Origin: an uncultured Clostridia bacterium
GTDB taxonomy: Bacteria > Bacillota > Clostridia > Lachnospirales > Lachnospiraceae
DNA length: 5,849 bases
NCBI GenBank assembly: GCA_947088195.1
Contig: CAMUFS010000206.1
Coordinates: 1-5,849, forward strand
Direction of reading: 5' to 3'
The translations under genes were made by a program, and so were the position numbers. Under the pieces are notes generated by a model. The model did no database searches, was not told the origin of the DNA, and was given only the letters and a program-made list of their open reading frames with translations. Positions 1-5,636 of the stretch are shown piece by piece (the stretch's first letter is position 1; each line of letters begins with the position of its first letter).

Positions 1-13
1 CAATTCTCTGGGC
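1..13 (-). repeat. 13-bp inverted match to the right-edge repeat
   Basis: CAATTCTCTGGGC is the exact reverse complement of 5776-5788. At the right end this motif sits just upstream of a structured repeat (copy B), with its core at 5802-5826. Here the match runs to the window edge, so the rest of a possible minus-strand copy would lie outside. A 13-bp inverted match can arise by chance in a window this size, so only its edge position and the second shared motif at 70-84 make it notable. Confidence 0.5.
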
Positions 14-69
14 GGCCCCTTCTAGAATATGATTCACCACCTCACAATCACAAATAGTCTATAAGGATA

Positions 70-84
70 TTTTGTATAAAGTAT
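70..84. repeat. 15-bp motif, inverted partner at 5440-5454
   Basis: TTTTGTATAAAGTAT is repeated exactly in inverted orientation at 5440-5454. A second shared word, AGTCTAT at 56-62, precedes it here and also precedes the partner copy on the minus strand (5456-5462), although the gap between the two words differs. A degenerate direct copy (12 of 15 bases) lies at 140-154. Each full copy lies upstream of a transcription unit, csoR here and the methyltransferase at the right. They could be old promoter-proximal sequence, a regulator site or part of a flanking repeat. Confidence 0.5.
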
Positions 85-87
85 GTC

Positions 88-149
88 TTATGTGAAACTA
101 ATTTATGGAGTCATTTTTGAAGATGACGTCATGGATTAGTTTTGCATAA
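88..149 (+). other. Long hairpin just upstream of the csoR promoter
   Basis: The arms 88-114 and 123-149 pair along 27 positions around an 8-nt loop (TTTTGAAG). Only one position (109 with 128) cannot pair. Five others are G-U pairs if the plus strand is transcribed, and would be A-C mismatches in a minus-strand RNA, which argues for a plus-strand transcript. A T-run (156-162) starts about 7 nt after the stem, farther than in a classical intrinsic terminator. The right arm holds the 10-bp palindrome ATGACGTCAT (123-132). It may be the terminator of a gene left of the window, a small structured RNA, or part of a repeat element. Confidence 0.6.
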
Positions 150-164
150 AAAATATTTTTTTAC

Positions 165-193
165 TTGCAATATACCCCCGTGGGGTATATAAT
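165..193 (+). promoter_or_regulatory. Promoter of the csoR-copA operon
   Basis: The -35 element TTGCAA (165-170) and a perfect -10 element TATAAT (188-193) are separated by 17 bp, the ideal sigma-A spacing. An A/T-rich tract (148-162) lies immediately upstream and could act as an UP element. The spacer is occupied by the CsoR-type operator, so repressor binding would directly block RNA polymerase. The csoR ribosome binding site AGGAGG (203-208) lies 9 nt before the ATG at 218. Confidence 0.85.
170..190. promoter_or_regulatory. CsoR operator (copper-responsive palindrome)
   Basis: A perfect palindrome with 9-bp arms, ATATACCCC (170-178) and GGGGTATAT (182-190), surrounds a 3-bp centre, CGT. 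A/T-rich flanks with an inner C-run and G-run are the known form of operators bound by tetrameric CsoR-family repressors. Its place between the -35 and -10 boxes and upstream of csoR itself indicates autorepression of the operon, relieved by Cu(I). No second copy of this operator was seen in the window. Confidence 0.87.
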
Positions 194-217
194 AAAAAAG
201 AGAGGAGGAAATTATCT

Positions 218-523
218 ATGAAGGAATCGACAGATAATTGTTGTCATAAGACTAAGGAGAGAACGGAGAAGGAATATAAAGATCTGCTTAACCGTCTAAA
301 TCGTATTGAGGGACAGATACGAGGCATTAAGGGTATGGTGGAGCGAGATGCATATTGTACAGATATTTTAATTCAAGTTGCAGCCGTAAATGCAGCGCTT
401 AATAGTTTTAATAAGGTACTTTTGTCCAATCATATTAAAACTTGTGTTATTCAGGACATTCGAGACGGAAAAGAGGATACTGTGGAAGAATTGCTGGTGA
501 CACTTCAGAAGTTGATGAAATAA
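218..523 (+). CDS. csoR: CsoR-family copper-sensing transcriptional repressor
   Basis: This 101-residue, all-helical protein has the length and pattern of the CsoR/RcnR family (DUF156). The Cu(I) site that defines CsoR members is present as Cys47, His72 and Cys76, with Tyr46 next to the first cysteine as in characterised CsoR proteins. The conserved RLNRIEGQIRGIKGM helix spans residues 26-40. Family members are tetramers that bind a GC-centred palindrome without metal and let go when Cu(I) binds. The N-terminus carries an extra Cys8-Cys9-His10 cluster of unknown role that could bind metal. AGGAGG lies 9 nt upstream of the ATG. The gene is first in an operon with copA, 23 bp ahead of it, and the operator in its own promoter indicates autoregulation. 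The Cys-His-Cys set and the copper exporter next door argue against a nickel sensor (RcnR) or a persulfide sensor (CstR). Confidence 0.93.
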   Translation: MKESTDNCCHKTKERTEKEYKDLLNRLNRIEGQIRGIKGMVERDAYCTDILIQVAAVNAALNSFNKVLLSNHIKTCVIQDIRDGKEDTVEELLVTLQKLMK

Positions 524-546
524 AAAGGTAGAAATGGAGGTTAAAA

Positions 547-3117
547 ATGGAACAGTATACAGTGACAGGTATGAGCTGTGCAGCGTGCAGTGCGCGGGTG
601 GAAAAGGCCGTCTCTAAAGTGGAAGGTGTCTCCGCCTGTTCTGTCAGTTTGCTGACTAATTCTATGGGTGTGGAGGGGACAGCATCTGCACAAGATATTA
701 TTAAGGCGGTGGAGGATGCGGGATATGGAGCAGCGAAAAAGGGAGCATTAGGAAAAGAATCTGCATTATCCGCGTCAGCGAATGAGGAGCTTTTAAAGGA
801 TAGAGATACACCACTTTTAAAACAAAGGCTATTTGCATCGCTTGGATTTTTAATAGCATTGATGTATGTCTCAATGGGGCATATGATGTGGGGCTGGTGG
901 CTGCCGGAATTTCTCTCTAAAAATCATGTTGCGATAGGACTTGTACAGCTTCTCCTTACTGTTATTGTTATGGTAATTAATCAAAAATTTTTTATTAGTG
1001 GATTTAAAAGTCTTTTTCATAAGGCGCCCAATATGGATACATTGGTGGCACTTGGTTCAACGGCGGCGTTTGTGTACAGTACCTATGCTTTATTTATGAT
1101 GACAGATGCACAGGTCAGGAATGATATGACAGGCGTGATGGCGTATATGCATGAGTTTTATTTTGAATCAGCGGCCATGATATTGACACTGATTACTGTG
1201 GGAAAGATGCTTGAGGCACGGTCGAAGGGAAAGACGACAGATGCTTTAAAGAGCTTAATGAAGCTTGCGCCAAAAACGGCAGTTGTGATAAAGGATGGGG
1301 TAGAAGCTGAGGTTCCTATTGAACAGGTGAGAGCGGGGGATATTTTTGTTGTTCGTCCGGGAGAGAATATACCGGTGGATGGTATTGTACGTGCAGGAAA
1401 TAGTGCGGTAAATGAATCAGCGCTGACAGGAGAAAGCATCCCCGTTGATAAGGCAGAAGGAGATACTGTGTCTGCGGCAACGTTAAATCAGTCTGGCTTT
1501 ATCCGCTGCGAGGCCACAAGAGTGGGGGAGGATACAACACTTTCACAGATTATTCAGATGGTGAGTGATGCAGCGGCAACGAAGGCACCGATTGCCAAGG
1601 TGGCAGATAAAGTATCTGGTATTTTCGTTCCAGCGGTGATTGCGATTGCGGCGGTGACGATTCTTATCTGGCTTTTGGCGGGAGAAAGTATAGGCTTTGC
1701 GCTGGCGCGGGGAATTTCTGTATTGGTTATTAGCTGCCCATGTGCTCTGGGGCTTGCGACACCTGTTGCCATAATGGTGGGGAATGGAGTGGGCGCAAAA
1801 AATGGTATTATGTTTAAGACAGCCGTATCCTTGGAGGAGACGGGAAAGATGCAGATAGTGGCGCTTGACAAAACCGGAACCCTCACACGCGGGGAACCTG
1901 AGGTGACGGATGTAATACCTGTCGCTGGTATAGAGGCAAGTACACTTTTGGAGATTGCTTTTTCTCTGGAGAATAAAAGTGAACATCCTCTGGCAGGAGC
2001 TATTGTTCGATATGGTAAAGAGAGAAAACTGCAGCCATTTGAAGTGACAGAGTTTCAAGCACTTCCGGGGAATGGACTTTCCGCTGTGCGGGATGGTGCT
2101 GTTTTAATTGGGGGAAATTTAAAATATGTAGGAGGTCAGGCAGAGATTCCGGCTTCTATTTATAAACGGGCAGAACAGCTTGCAGAAGAGGGAAAAACAC
2201 CACTATTTTTTGCAGAAAATGGCAAGCTAATTGGTTTCATTGCAGTTGCGGATGTGCTGAAGGAGGATAGCACAAAGGCGGTGGATGCTCTTAAAAATAT
2301 GGGACTTCATGTTGTGATGCTGACAGGGGACAATGAGCGGACGGCAAATGCAGTTGGCAGGCAGGCAGGTGTGGATGAGGTAATTGCAGGTGTACTGCCA
2401 GACGGAAAAGAAAGCGTGATCCGAGCATTACAAGATAAGGGAAAAGTTGTGATGGTGGGAGATGGCATTAATGACGCACCAGCATTGACAAGAGCAGATA
2501 TTGGTATGGCCATAGGGGCAGGCACAGACATTGCTATTGATGCGGCTGATGTCGTCCTGATGAAAAGCAGCTTAAGTGATGTGGCGGCGGCAATCCGTTT
2601 AAGCAGGGCCACACTTAGGAATATTCATGAGAATCTTTTCTGGGCATTTATTTATAATATAATTGGCATACCACTGGCAGCAGGATTGTGGATTCCGATT
2701 TTTCACTGGCAGTTAAATCCTATGTTTGGAGCGGCGGCAATGAGCTTGTCAAGCTTTTGTGTGGTGACAAATGCACTGCGGTTGAATTTAGTTCGTATCC
2801 ATGATGCGGGAAAGGATAAAATTAGAAATAAGTATTCTGTCAGGTCTGAACAACAGACATGTGGAATAGATAAGAAAATGATCAAAGAGAAAATGGAGGA
2901 ATCAAAAATGACTAAGACAATGAAAATCGAGGGTATGATGTGTGGACACTGCGAGGCTAGAGTGAAGAAGTCATTGGAAGCATTACAAGGAGTGACAGAA
3001 GCTTTGGTAAGTCATGAGGCAGGCACGGCGGTTGTGACATTGAATGATGACGTTTCTGTTGAAACACTTACAAAGGCTGTGGAGGATCAGGACTATAAGG
3101 TAGTGTCTGTGGAGTAA
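547..3117 (+). CDS. copA: Cu(I)-exporting P1B-type ATPase with fused C-terminal CopZ-like domain
   Basis: This 856-residue inner-membrane pump couples ATP hydrolysis to Cu(I) export. An N-terminal heavy-metal-associated domain (about 1-65) has the binding motif GMSCAAC (Cys11, Cys14). Membrane helices lie at roughly 95-115, 127-147, 163-185, 205-222, 357-377, 384-412, 693-716 and 722-745. The actuator TGES is at 294-297, the transmembrane metal site CPC at 397-399, the phosphorylated Asp at 441 (DKTGT), the nucleotide-domain His-Pro at 480-481 and GDGxxND at 638-643. Tyr703-Asn704 and MxxSS (732-736) complete the Cu(I) subclass signature. After a polar linker (about 746-787) comes a second complete metal-binding domain, residues 788-856, with GMMCGHC (Cys799, Cys802), which looks like a whole CopZ chaperone. 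GGAGG (536-540) lies 6 nt before the ATG. The C-terminal fusion is unusual, since such domains are mostly N-terminal or encoded separately. An internal start may also give free CopZ. Confidence 0.96.
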   Translation: MEQYTVTGMSCAACSARVEKAVSKVEGVSACSVSLLTNSMGVEGTASAQDIIKAVEDAGYGAAKKGALGKESALSASANEELLKDRDTPLLKQRLFASLGFLIALMYVSMGHMMWGWWLPEFLSKNHVAIGLVQLLLTVIVMVINQKFFISGFKSLFHKAPNMDTLVALGSTAAFVYSTYALFMMTDAQVRNDMTGVMAYMHEFYFESAAMILTLITVGKMLEARSKGKTTDALKSLMKLAPKTAVVIKDGVEAEVPIEQVRAGDIFVVRPGENIPVDGIVRAGNSAVNESALTGESIPVDKAEGDTVSAATLNQSGFIRCEATRVGEDTTLSQIIQMVSDAAATKAPIAKVADKVSGIFVPAVIAIAAVTILIWLLAGESIGFALARGISVLVISCPCALGLATPVAIMVGNGVGAKNGIMFKTAVSLEETGKMQIVALDKTGTLTRGEPEVTDVIPVAGIEASTLLEIAFSLENKSEHPLAGAIVRYGKERKLQPFEVTEFQALPGNGLSAVRDGAVLIGGNLKYVGGQAEIPASIYKRAEQLAEEGKTPLFFAENGKLIGFIAVADVLKEDSTKAVDALKNMGLHVVMLTGDNERTANAVGRQAGVDEVIAGVLPDGKESVIRALQDKGKVVMVGDGINDAPALTRADIGMAIGAGTDIAIDAADVVLMKSSLSDVAAAIRLSRATLRNIHENLFWAFIYNIIGIPLAAGLWIPIFHWQLNPMFGAAAMSLSSFCVVTNALRLNLVRIHDAGKDKIRNKYSVRSEQQTCGIDKKMIKEKMEESKMTKTMKIEGMMCGHCEARVKKSLEALQGVTEALVSHEAGTAVVTLNDDVSVETLTKAVEDQDYKVVSVE
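2895..2910 (+). promoter_or_regulatory. Internal ribosome binding site and ATG for a possible free CopZ
   Basis: Inside copA, GGAGG (2895-2899) stands 8 nt before an in-frame ATG (2908-2910), a spacing as good as those of the real gene starts here. Translation from this ATG to the copA stop gives 69 residues, the usual length of a CopZ copper chaperone, with Cys12 and Cys15 in MMCGHC. The start coincides with the domain boundary. The other two forward frames have stops just upstream (TAG 2867-2869, TAA 2871-2873), as expected if this was once a gap between copA and copZ. Whether it is used cannot be seen. Confidence 0.6.
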
Positions 3118-3134
3118 TGATAGAATAATATCTT

Positions 3135-3217
3135 AGAGAGCCGATTTATCTTGACTATAGATCGCTTCCTATCAAGTGGCAGGGAGCGATTTAGAGCTCA
3201 GGAAAAGTCGGCTTTTT
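3135..3217 (+). terminator. Long imperfect hairpin with T-run after copA
   Basis: The outer stem AGCCGA (3139-3144) with TCGGCT (3208-3213) runs into a T-run (3213-3218). Inside it a second paired block, largely 3145-3154 with 3198-3207, and then a 10-bp inner stem, ATCGCTTCCT (3161-3170) with AGGGAGCGAT (3181-3190), continue the same hairpin around the loop ATCAAGTGGC. Several positions pair only as G-U in plus-strand RNA, consistent with a transcript coming from copA. It starts 18 bp after the copA stop and should end the copper operon. It is larger than a typical intrinsic terminator. Confidence 0.75.
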
Positions 3218-3248
3218 TGTAACTATACGTTTCCTTGTTCTCAACTTA

Positions 3249-3281
3249 TACTTGAGTTGCTAAAAAAGAAAAACTCAAGTA
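3249..3281. repeat. 10-bp inverted repeat upstream of the XRE gene
   Basis: TACTTGAGTT (3249-3258) and AACTCAAGTA (3272-3281) form a perfect inverted repeat around a 13-nt A-rich loop. It ends 8 bp before the proposed -35 of the downstream HTH gene and has no T-run. It could be an operator, perhaps for autoregulation, or an upstream hairpin. The position suits a regulator site, but nothing in the sequence proves binding. Confidence 0.5.
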
Positions 3282-3288
3282 CTACATG

Positions 3289-3318
3289 TTAGACTTTCTG
3301 TCAGTAATATTTTATAAT
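3289..3318 (+). promoter_or_regulatory. Probable promoter of the XRE/HTH gene
   Basis: A perfect -10 box, TATAAT (3313-3318), lies 18 bp downstream of a weak -35-like TTAGAC (3289-3294). The ATG of the HTH gene is at 3365 and AAGGAG (3351-3356) lies 8 nt before it. The -10 box is convincing and the -35 is not, which would fit a weak or activator-dependent promoter. Confidence 0.55.
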
Positions 3319-3364
3319 GACCTCGTAACAAAGAGATGCTATAGTACAGGAAGGAGATAGGCAT

Positions 3365-4399
3365 ATGTTTAATTTAAGAAATATTGGGGGAAAGATTGCA
3401 GAATTAAGAAGAGCAAAGAATATGACACAGATGGAGCTTGCAGATAGGCTTGGGATCAGTTATCAGGCTGTCAGTAACTGGGAACGCGGAAATACGATGC
3501 CTGATATATCAAAGCTGCCAGAGTTAATACAGATATTTGATGTGACACTTGGAGAACTGCTCGGTGAGGAATCTGAAGTGACAAAATTACTTGAAAGTGC
3601 TGCACAGGAACAGGTGGAAGAATATATGGAGGACCATTCTGTGGGCATAAAAGAAATCAGTGAAGTGGCACCTGTTTTAAAGCCGGCACAGGTAGGGAAT
3701 ATTTTAGAAAAGGCAAAGAAGATTGATTGGGAAGAGATTTCTAATATACTGCCATTTGTCGAGAGGGATGTGGTTGATAGATTGGTGCTGAAAGCAGTGG
3801 ACGAAGGACAATATAATGATTTAGGCGAAGTAATGCCCTTTACCAGTCGAGAAGTTGTGGATAAGATTGCAGATAAGATATTGGAACAGAAAGGAGATTG
3901 TAAGGAAATAGAGGATATTGCTCCCTTTATCAGCAGAAATAAGCTCGTAGAATTGGCAGAGAAGAAATACCAGCAATCTGGCATTGCGTCTATAGATAGT
4001 ATTCTTCCTTTTATCGAGAAAGAAACCATTAGGAAAATAACTGAGGAGGAAGTTCAGAAGAATGGATTGGGTGCAATCACACCTATTTTGCCATTTATAG
4101 ATAGAGAGACTATTGATAAAATGGCAGACATTATTTTGGAACAGGAAGGAGATTGTGGGGAAATAGAGAAAATTGCCCCTTTTGTCAGCAGAGAAAAAAT
4201 ATCAGAGCTTGCGGAGAAAAAATATCAGCAAGCGGGACTTGCATCAATAGAAAGTATTTTGCCATTTATTGAAAAAGAAACACTTCGAAGAATTGCTGAA
4301 GAGGAAATTCAGAAAAATGGATTGGAGGCAATCACACCCATTTTGCCATTTGCAGGGAAAAAAATATTATCAAAATACATTATTGAAAAATATTTATAA
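3365..4399 (+). CDS. XRE-family HTH protein with C-terminal helical repeats
   Basis: This 344-residue protein begins with a Cro/C1-type helix-turn-helix domain (about 7-65). The recognition region GISYQAVSNWERGNTMPDIS is typical of XRE regulators that bind operator DNA as dimers. After an acidic linker (about 66-94), the rest (about 95-344) is an array of roughly nine units of 28-30 residues. Their core reads ILPFI/IAPFI, then a charged Arg-Glu or Lys-Glu turn and an amphipathic helix ending in EEEIQKNGL or AEKKYQQAGL. The units look like two-helix, HEAT-like repeats, inferred from pattern only, and could bind a protein or ligand. A higher-order period of 85 residues is clear. AAGGAG lies 8 nt before the ATG. 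The gene has its own promoter and faces the methyltransferase. It has no membrane segment or enzyme motif, and its target genes are unknown. Confidence 0.85.
   Translation: MFNLRNIGGKIAELRRAKNMTQMELADRLGISYQAVSNWERGNTMPDISKLPELIQIFDVTLGELLGEESEVTKLLESAAQEQVEEYMEDHSVGIKEISEVAPVLKPAQVGNILEKAKKIDWEEISNILPFVERDVVDRLVLKAVDEGQYNDLGEVMPFTSREVVDKIADKILEQKGDCKEIEDIAPFISRNKLVELAEKKYQQSGIASIDSILPFIEKETIRKITEEEVQKNGLGAITPILPFIDRETIDKMADIILEQEGDCGEIEKIAPFVSREKISELAEKKYQQAGLASIESILPFIEKETLRRIAEEEIQKNGLEAITPILPFAGKKILSKYIIEKYL
3815..4396 (+). repeat. Tandem 255-bp coding repeat (85-residue superunit)
   Basis: Within the HTH gene, codons 151-235 (3815-4069) recur as codons 236-320 (4070-4324) and start a third time at codon 321 (4325-4396, partial). 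Each superunit holds three subunits of 28-29 residues. Between the first two copies the third subunits match at 23 of 28 residues, the second at 20 of 28 and the first at 15 of 29. The third copy starts with the same AITPILPF and then diverges. This indicates growth by in-frame duplication of a three-unit block. Units before residue 151 are more diverged. Confidence 0.8.
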
Positions 4400-4407
4400 A
4401 AAATAAA

Positions 4408-4451
4408 AGAGCGTGTTTGAATATATATTTCCCAATTTTCAAACACGCTTT
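4408..4451. terminator. Shared bidirectional terminator between convergent genes
   Basis: AGCGTGTTTGAA (4410-4421) pairs perfectly with TTCAAACACGCT (4438-4449) around a 16-nt A/T-rich loop. It begins 9 bp after the stop of the HTH gene. On the plus strand only a short T-run follows. On the minus strand the stem is followed by a long T-rich tract (complement of 4391-4409), so it should stop the methyltransferase transcript most strongly. It lies between the two convergent genes and can serve both. Confidence 0.82.
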
Positions 4452-4479
4452 AGCTATCCTACCATTTAACTGTCAAAAA

Positions 4480-5367
4480 TCAAGGTTTCGTGCCGCTTAT
4501 CAGTACAGTTGTCACAATGCGAAATTCCCAGTTCTTTTCCCCATTTTCATATTGCCGGATTCTACAGTCATATCTGCGATTAATCATATCGTGTAAGTTT
4601 TGATATTCCGTTTTGCTAAGCGCATTTGGAGCCATGCTGTAAGCTTTTTGCACACTACAAAGCTCTGACATTCTATCCTCGTTTATTTGTGCCCGTGCCA
4701 TTTGCTCATTTACATTGTCGCAGTCTGGAGCATAATTAACTGCTGCCACCGCATCTATAGAAATATTATGAAACCCCTGCGCTGCAAGATAGGCAAAATA
4801 TTTTTCCGTGTGGTTCTCATATCGTTTGATTGAACTATTGGGATTGCTGGATGCTGCTTCCCAGAGCTTATCAAACAATGTTTTTTCCTCACAAGTTTCA
4901 GTTGGTATCCACTCTTCTGGTCGAGCTCCCCTATTATAGACATCCATAATGATCATCCTACCACCGGGCTTCAACACTCGATACTGCTCACTGAAAAATT
5001 TTTCAGGCTCGCAGAAATTCATCACTGTATGAGAATAACAAACATCAAATGTATCATCTGCAAAAGGAAGGTTAGTAGCATCTCCTGCAATAAAATTACA
5101 TGGAAGATTTAATTCTATGCTCTTTTTTATAGCATACGCAATATGTCCAGTATCAAAATCCAATCCTATGATTTCTGATGCCGGAAGCTGTTCCTTTAAT
5201 TGATGGCAGAGAAGACCACCAGCGCAGCCCACATCCAAAATCTTCATTCCATCATGCAGACCCATGGCATCTATCCAACGGCTCATGTTTCCTTTATGAA
5301 ATCGCAATGCACGAGATAGATAAAGTTCTTCTGTTTTTTGTACATATTGTGACCAATAGGTGTTCAT
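4480..5367 (-). CDS. Class I SAM-dependent methyltransferase, substrate unknown
   Basis: This 295-residue soluble enzyme shows the Rossmann-type SAM-binding order of Methyltransf_11/UbiE-like proteins. Motif I, ILDVGCAGG, is at 43-51. An acidic residue that should contact the SAM ribose ends the second strand in GLDFD (68-72). GDATNLPF (95-102) follows, then FDVCYSHTVMNF (107-118) and VLKPGGRMIIMDV (131-143). The C-terminal third (about 160-295) gives no substrate clue and probably forms a lid or recognition domain. No DNA-methylase motif such as DPPY or NPPY is seen, so a small-molecule or other non-DNA target is likelier, but this is inference. GGAGG (complement of 5379-5383) stands 11 nt before the ATG, slightly far but the only good site. 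The gene is alone on its strand and converges on the HTH gene with an 80-bp gap. It need not belong to the copper operon. Confidence 0.85.
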   Translation of the reverse strand: MNTYWSQYVQKTEELYLSRALRFHKGNMSRWIDAMGLHDGMKILDVGCAGGLLCHQLKEQLPASEIIGLDFDTGHIAYAIKKSIELNLPCNFIAGDATNLPFADDTFDVCYSHTVMNFCEPEKFFSEQYRVLKPGGRMIIMDVYNRGARPEEWIPTETCEEKTLFDKLWEAASSNPNSSIKRYENHTEKYFAYLAAQGFHNISIDAVAAVNYAPDCDNVNEQMARAQINEDRMSELCSVQKAYSMAPNALSKTEYQNLHDMINRRYDCRIRQYENGEKNWEFRIVTTVLISGTKP

Positions 5368-5414
5368 TTTAATGCTATCCTCCGTTTCTCCTTATTTTTT
5401 TATAATATATAGTT

Positions 5415-5442
5415 CTATTATAATAGCTGAGATTTGATTATA
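5415..5442 (-). promoter_or_regulatory. Probable promoter region of the methyltransferase gene
   Basis: On the minus strand two perfect TATAAT boxes occur, at the complements of 5417-5422 and 5437-5442. Neither has a convincing -35 at 16-18 bp. The nearer box lies inside a perfect 12-bp palindrome, CTATTATAATAG (5415-5426), which could be a regulator site or simply A/T-rich symmetry. The start codon is about 50 bp downstream of this box. Confidence 0.45.
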
Positions 5443-5454
5443 CTTTATACAAAA
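5440..5454. repeat. 15-bp motif, inverted partner of 70-84
   Basis: ATACTTTATACAAAA is the exact reverse complement of 70-84. ATAGACT (5456-5462) repeats the inverted AGTCTAT of 56-62. On the minus strand this motif sits upstream of the methyltransferase and overlaps the farther TATAAT box. Confidence 0.5.
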
Positions 5455-5488
5455 CATAGACTTATAATATTATTTTCGAAAGAGGTCC

Positions 5489-5629
5489 GCAGAACCAAAG
5501 CATTGGTATCCTTCGTCACCGCGCTCCCGCTTAGTGAAAAGCGTAGCGGACGCTAAACTCGTGAGGGACCTCGTTAAGCGCCGACGTTTTTCAATAGGTT
5601 CCTTGAGGATACCAATGTTTTGGTTCTGC
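5489..5629. repeat. Large inverted repeat with 24-bp arms and structured interior
   Basis: The arms 5489-5512 and 5606-5629 are complementary at 23 of 24 positions. The exception (5500 with 5617) is a G-U pair in plus-strand RNA and an A-C mismatch in minus-strand RNA. GAAAG (5478-5482) with CTTTC (5632-5636) adds pairing outside. Inside, CGTC (5514-5517) with GACG (5583-5586) and GCGCT (5521-5525) with AGCGC (5577-5581) continue the stem, leaving a bulge that holds much of the core of repeat copy A. Further small hairpins such as AGCGT/ACGCT (5540-5544, 5550-5554) are possible. The interior is visibly more GC-rich than its surroundings. There is no open reading frame of interest. It could be a structured RNA, a non-autonomous mobile element or a REP-like sequence. 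Confidence 0.7.
5551..5629 (-). repeat. Structured repeat, copy A
   Basis: Read on the minus strand from 5629, the copy begins GCAG, passes ATTGG, then a small hairpin closed by a TCAA loop around 5601-5614, then the 25-bp core (5602 down to 5578). It ends in the hairpin CGCTTAAC (5580-5573) with GTTTAGCG (5558-5551), which pairs at 7 of 8 positions. The core is identical to that of copy B in opposite orientation. The copy lies inside the larger inverted repeat 5489-5629, and its first 24 bases are that repeat's right arm. Confidence 0.65.
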
Positions 5630-5636
5630 TACTTTC

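Noticed and set aside
524..546. Attenuator or riboswitch between csoR and copA
   Set aside because: Only 23 bp are present, holding the copA ribosome binding site; there is no room for a structure.
1158..2885. Several minus-strand open frames opposite copA (1158-1439, 1543-2058, 1554-1886, 2307-2612, 2703-2885)
   Set aside because: They lie fully inside copA, whose motifs are intact, lack ribosome binding sites I could see, and their translations resemble no known family.
3463..4029. Minus-strand 188-residue open frame opposite the HTH gene
   Set aside because: It is Ser- and Ile-rich, the complement pattern of the repeated coding strand, and overlaps a well-supported gene.
4480..5367. Restriction-modification or phage-defence methyltransferase
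   Set aside because: The motifs are those of small-molecule-type class I enzymes; no DNA-methylase catalytic motif, specificity domain or nuclease neighbour is visible.
4755..5372. Small open frames 4755-4943 (-) and 5178-5372 (+) over the methyltransferase
   Set aside because: They lie within or almost entirely within the methyltransferase gene in other frames and have no recognisable domain.
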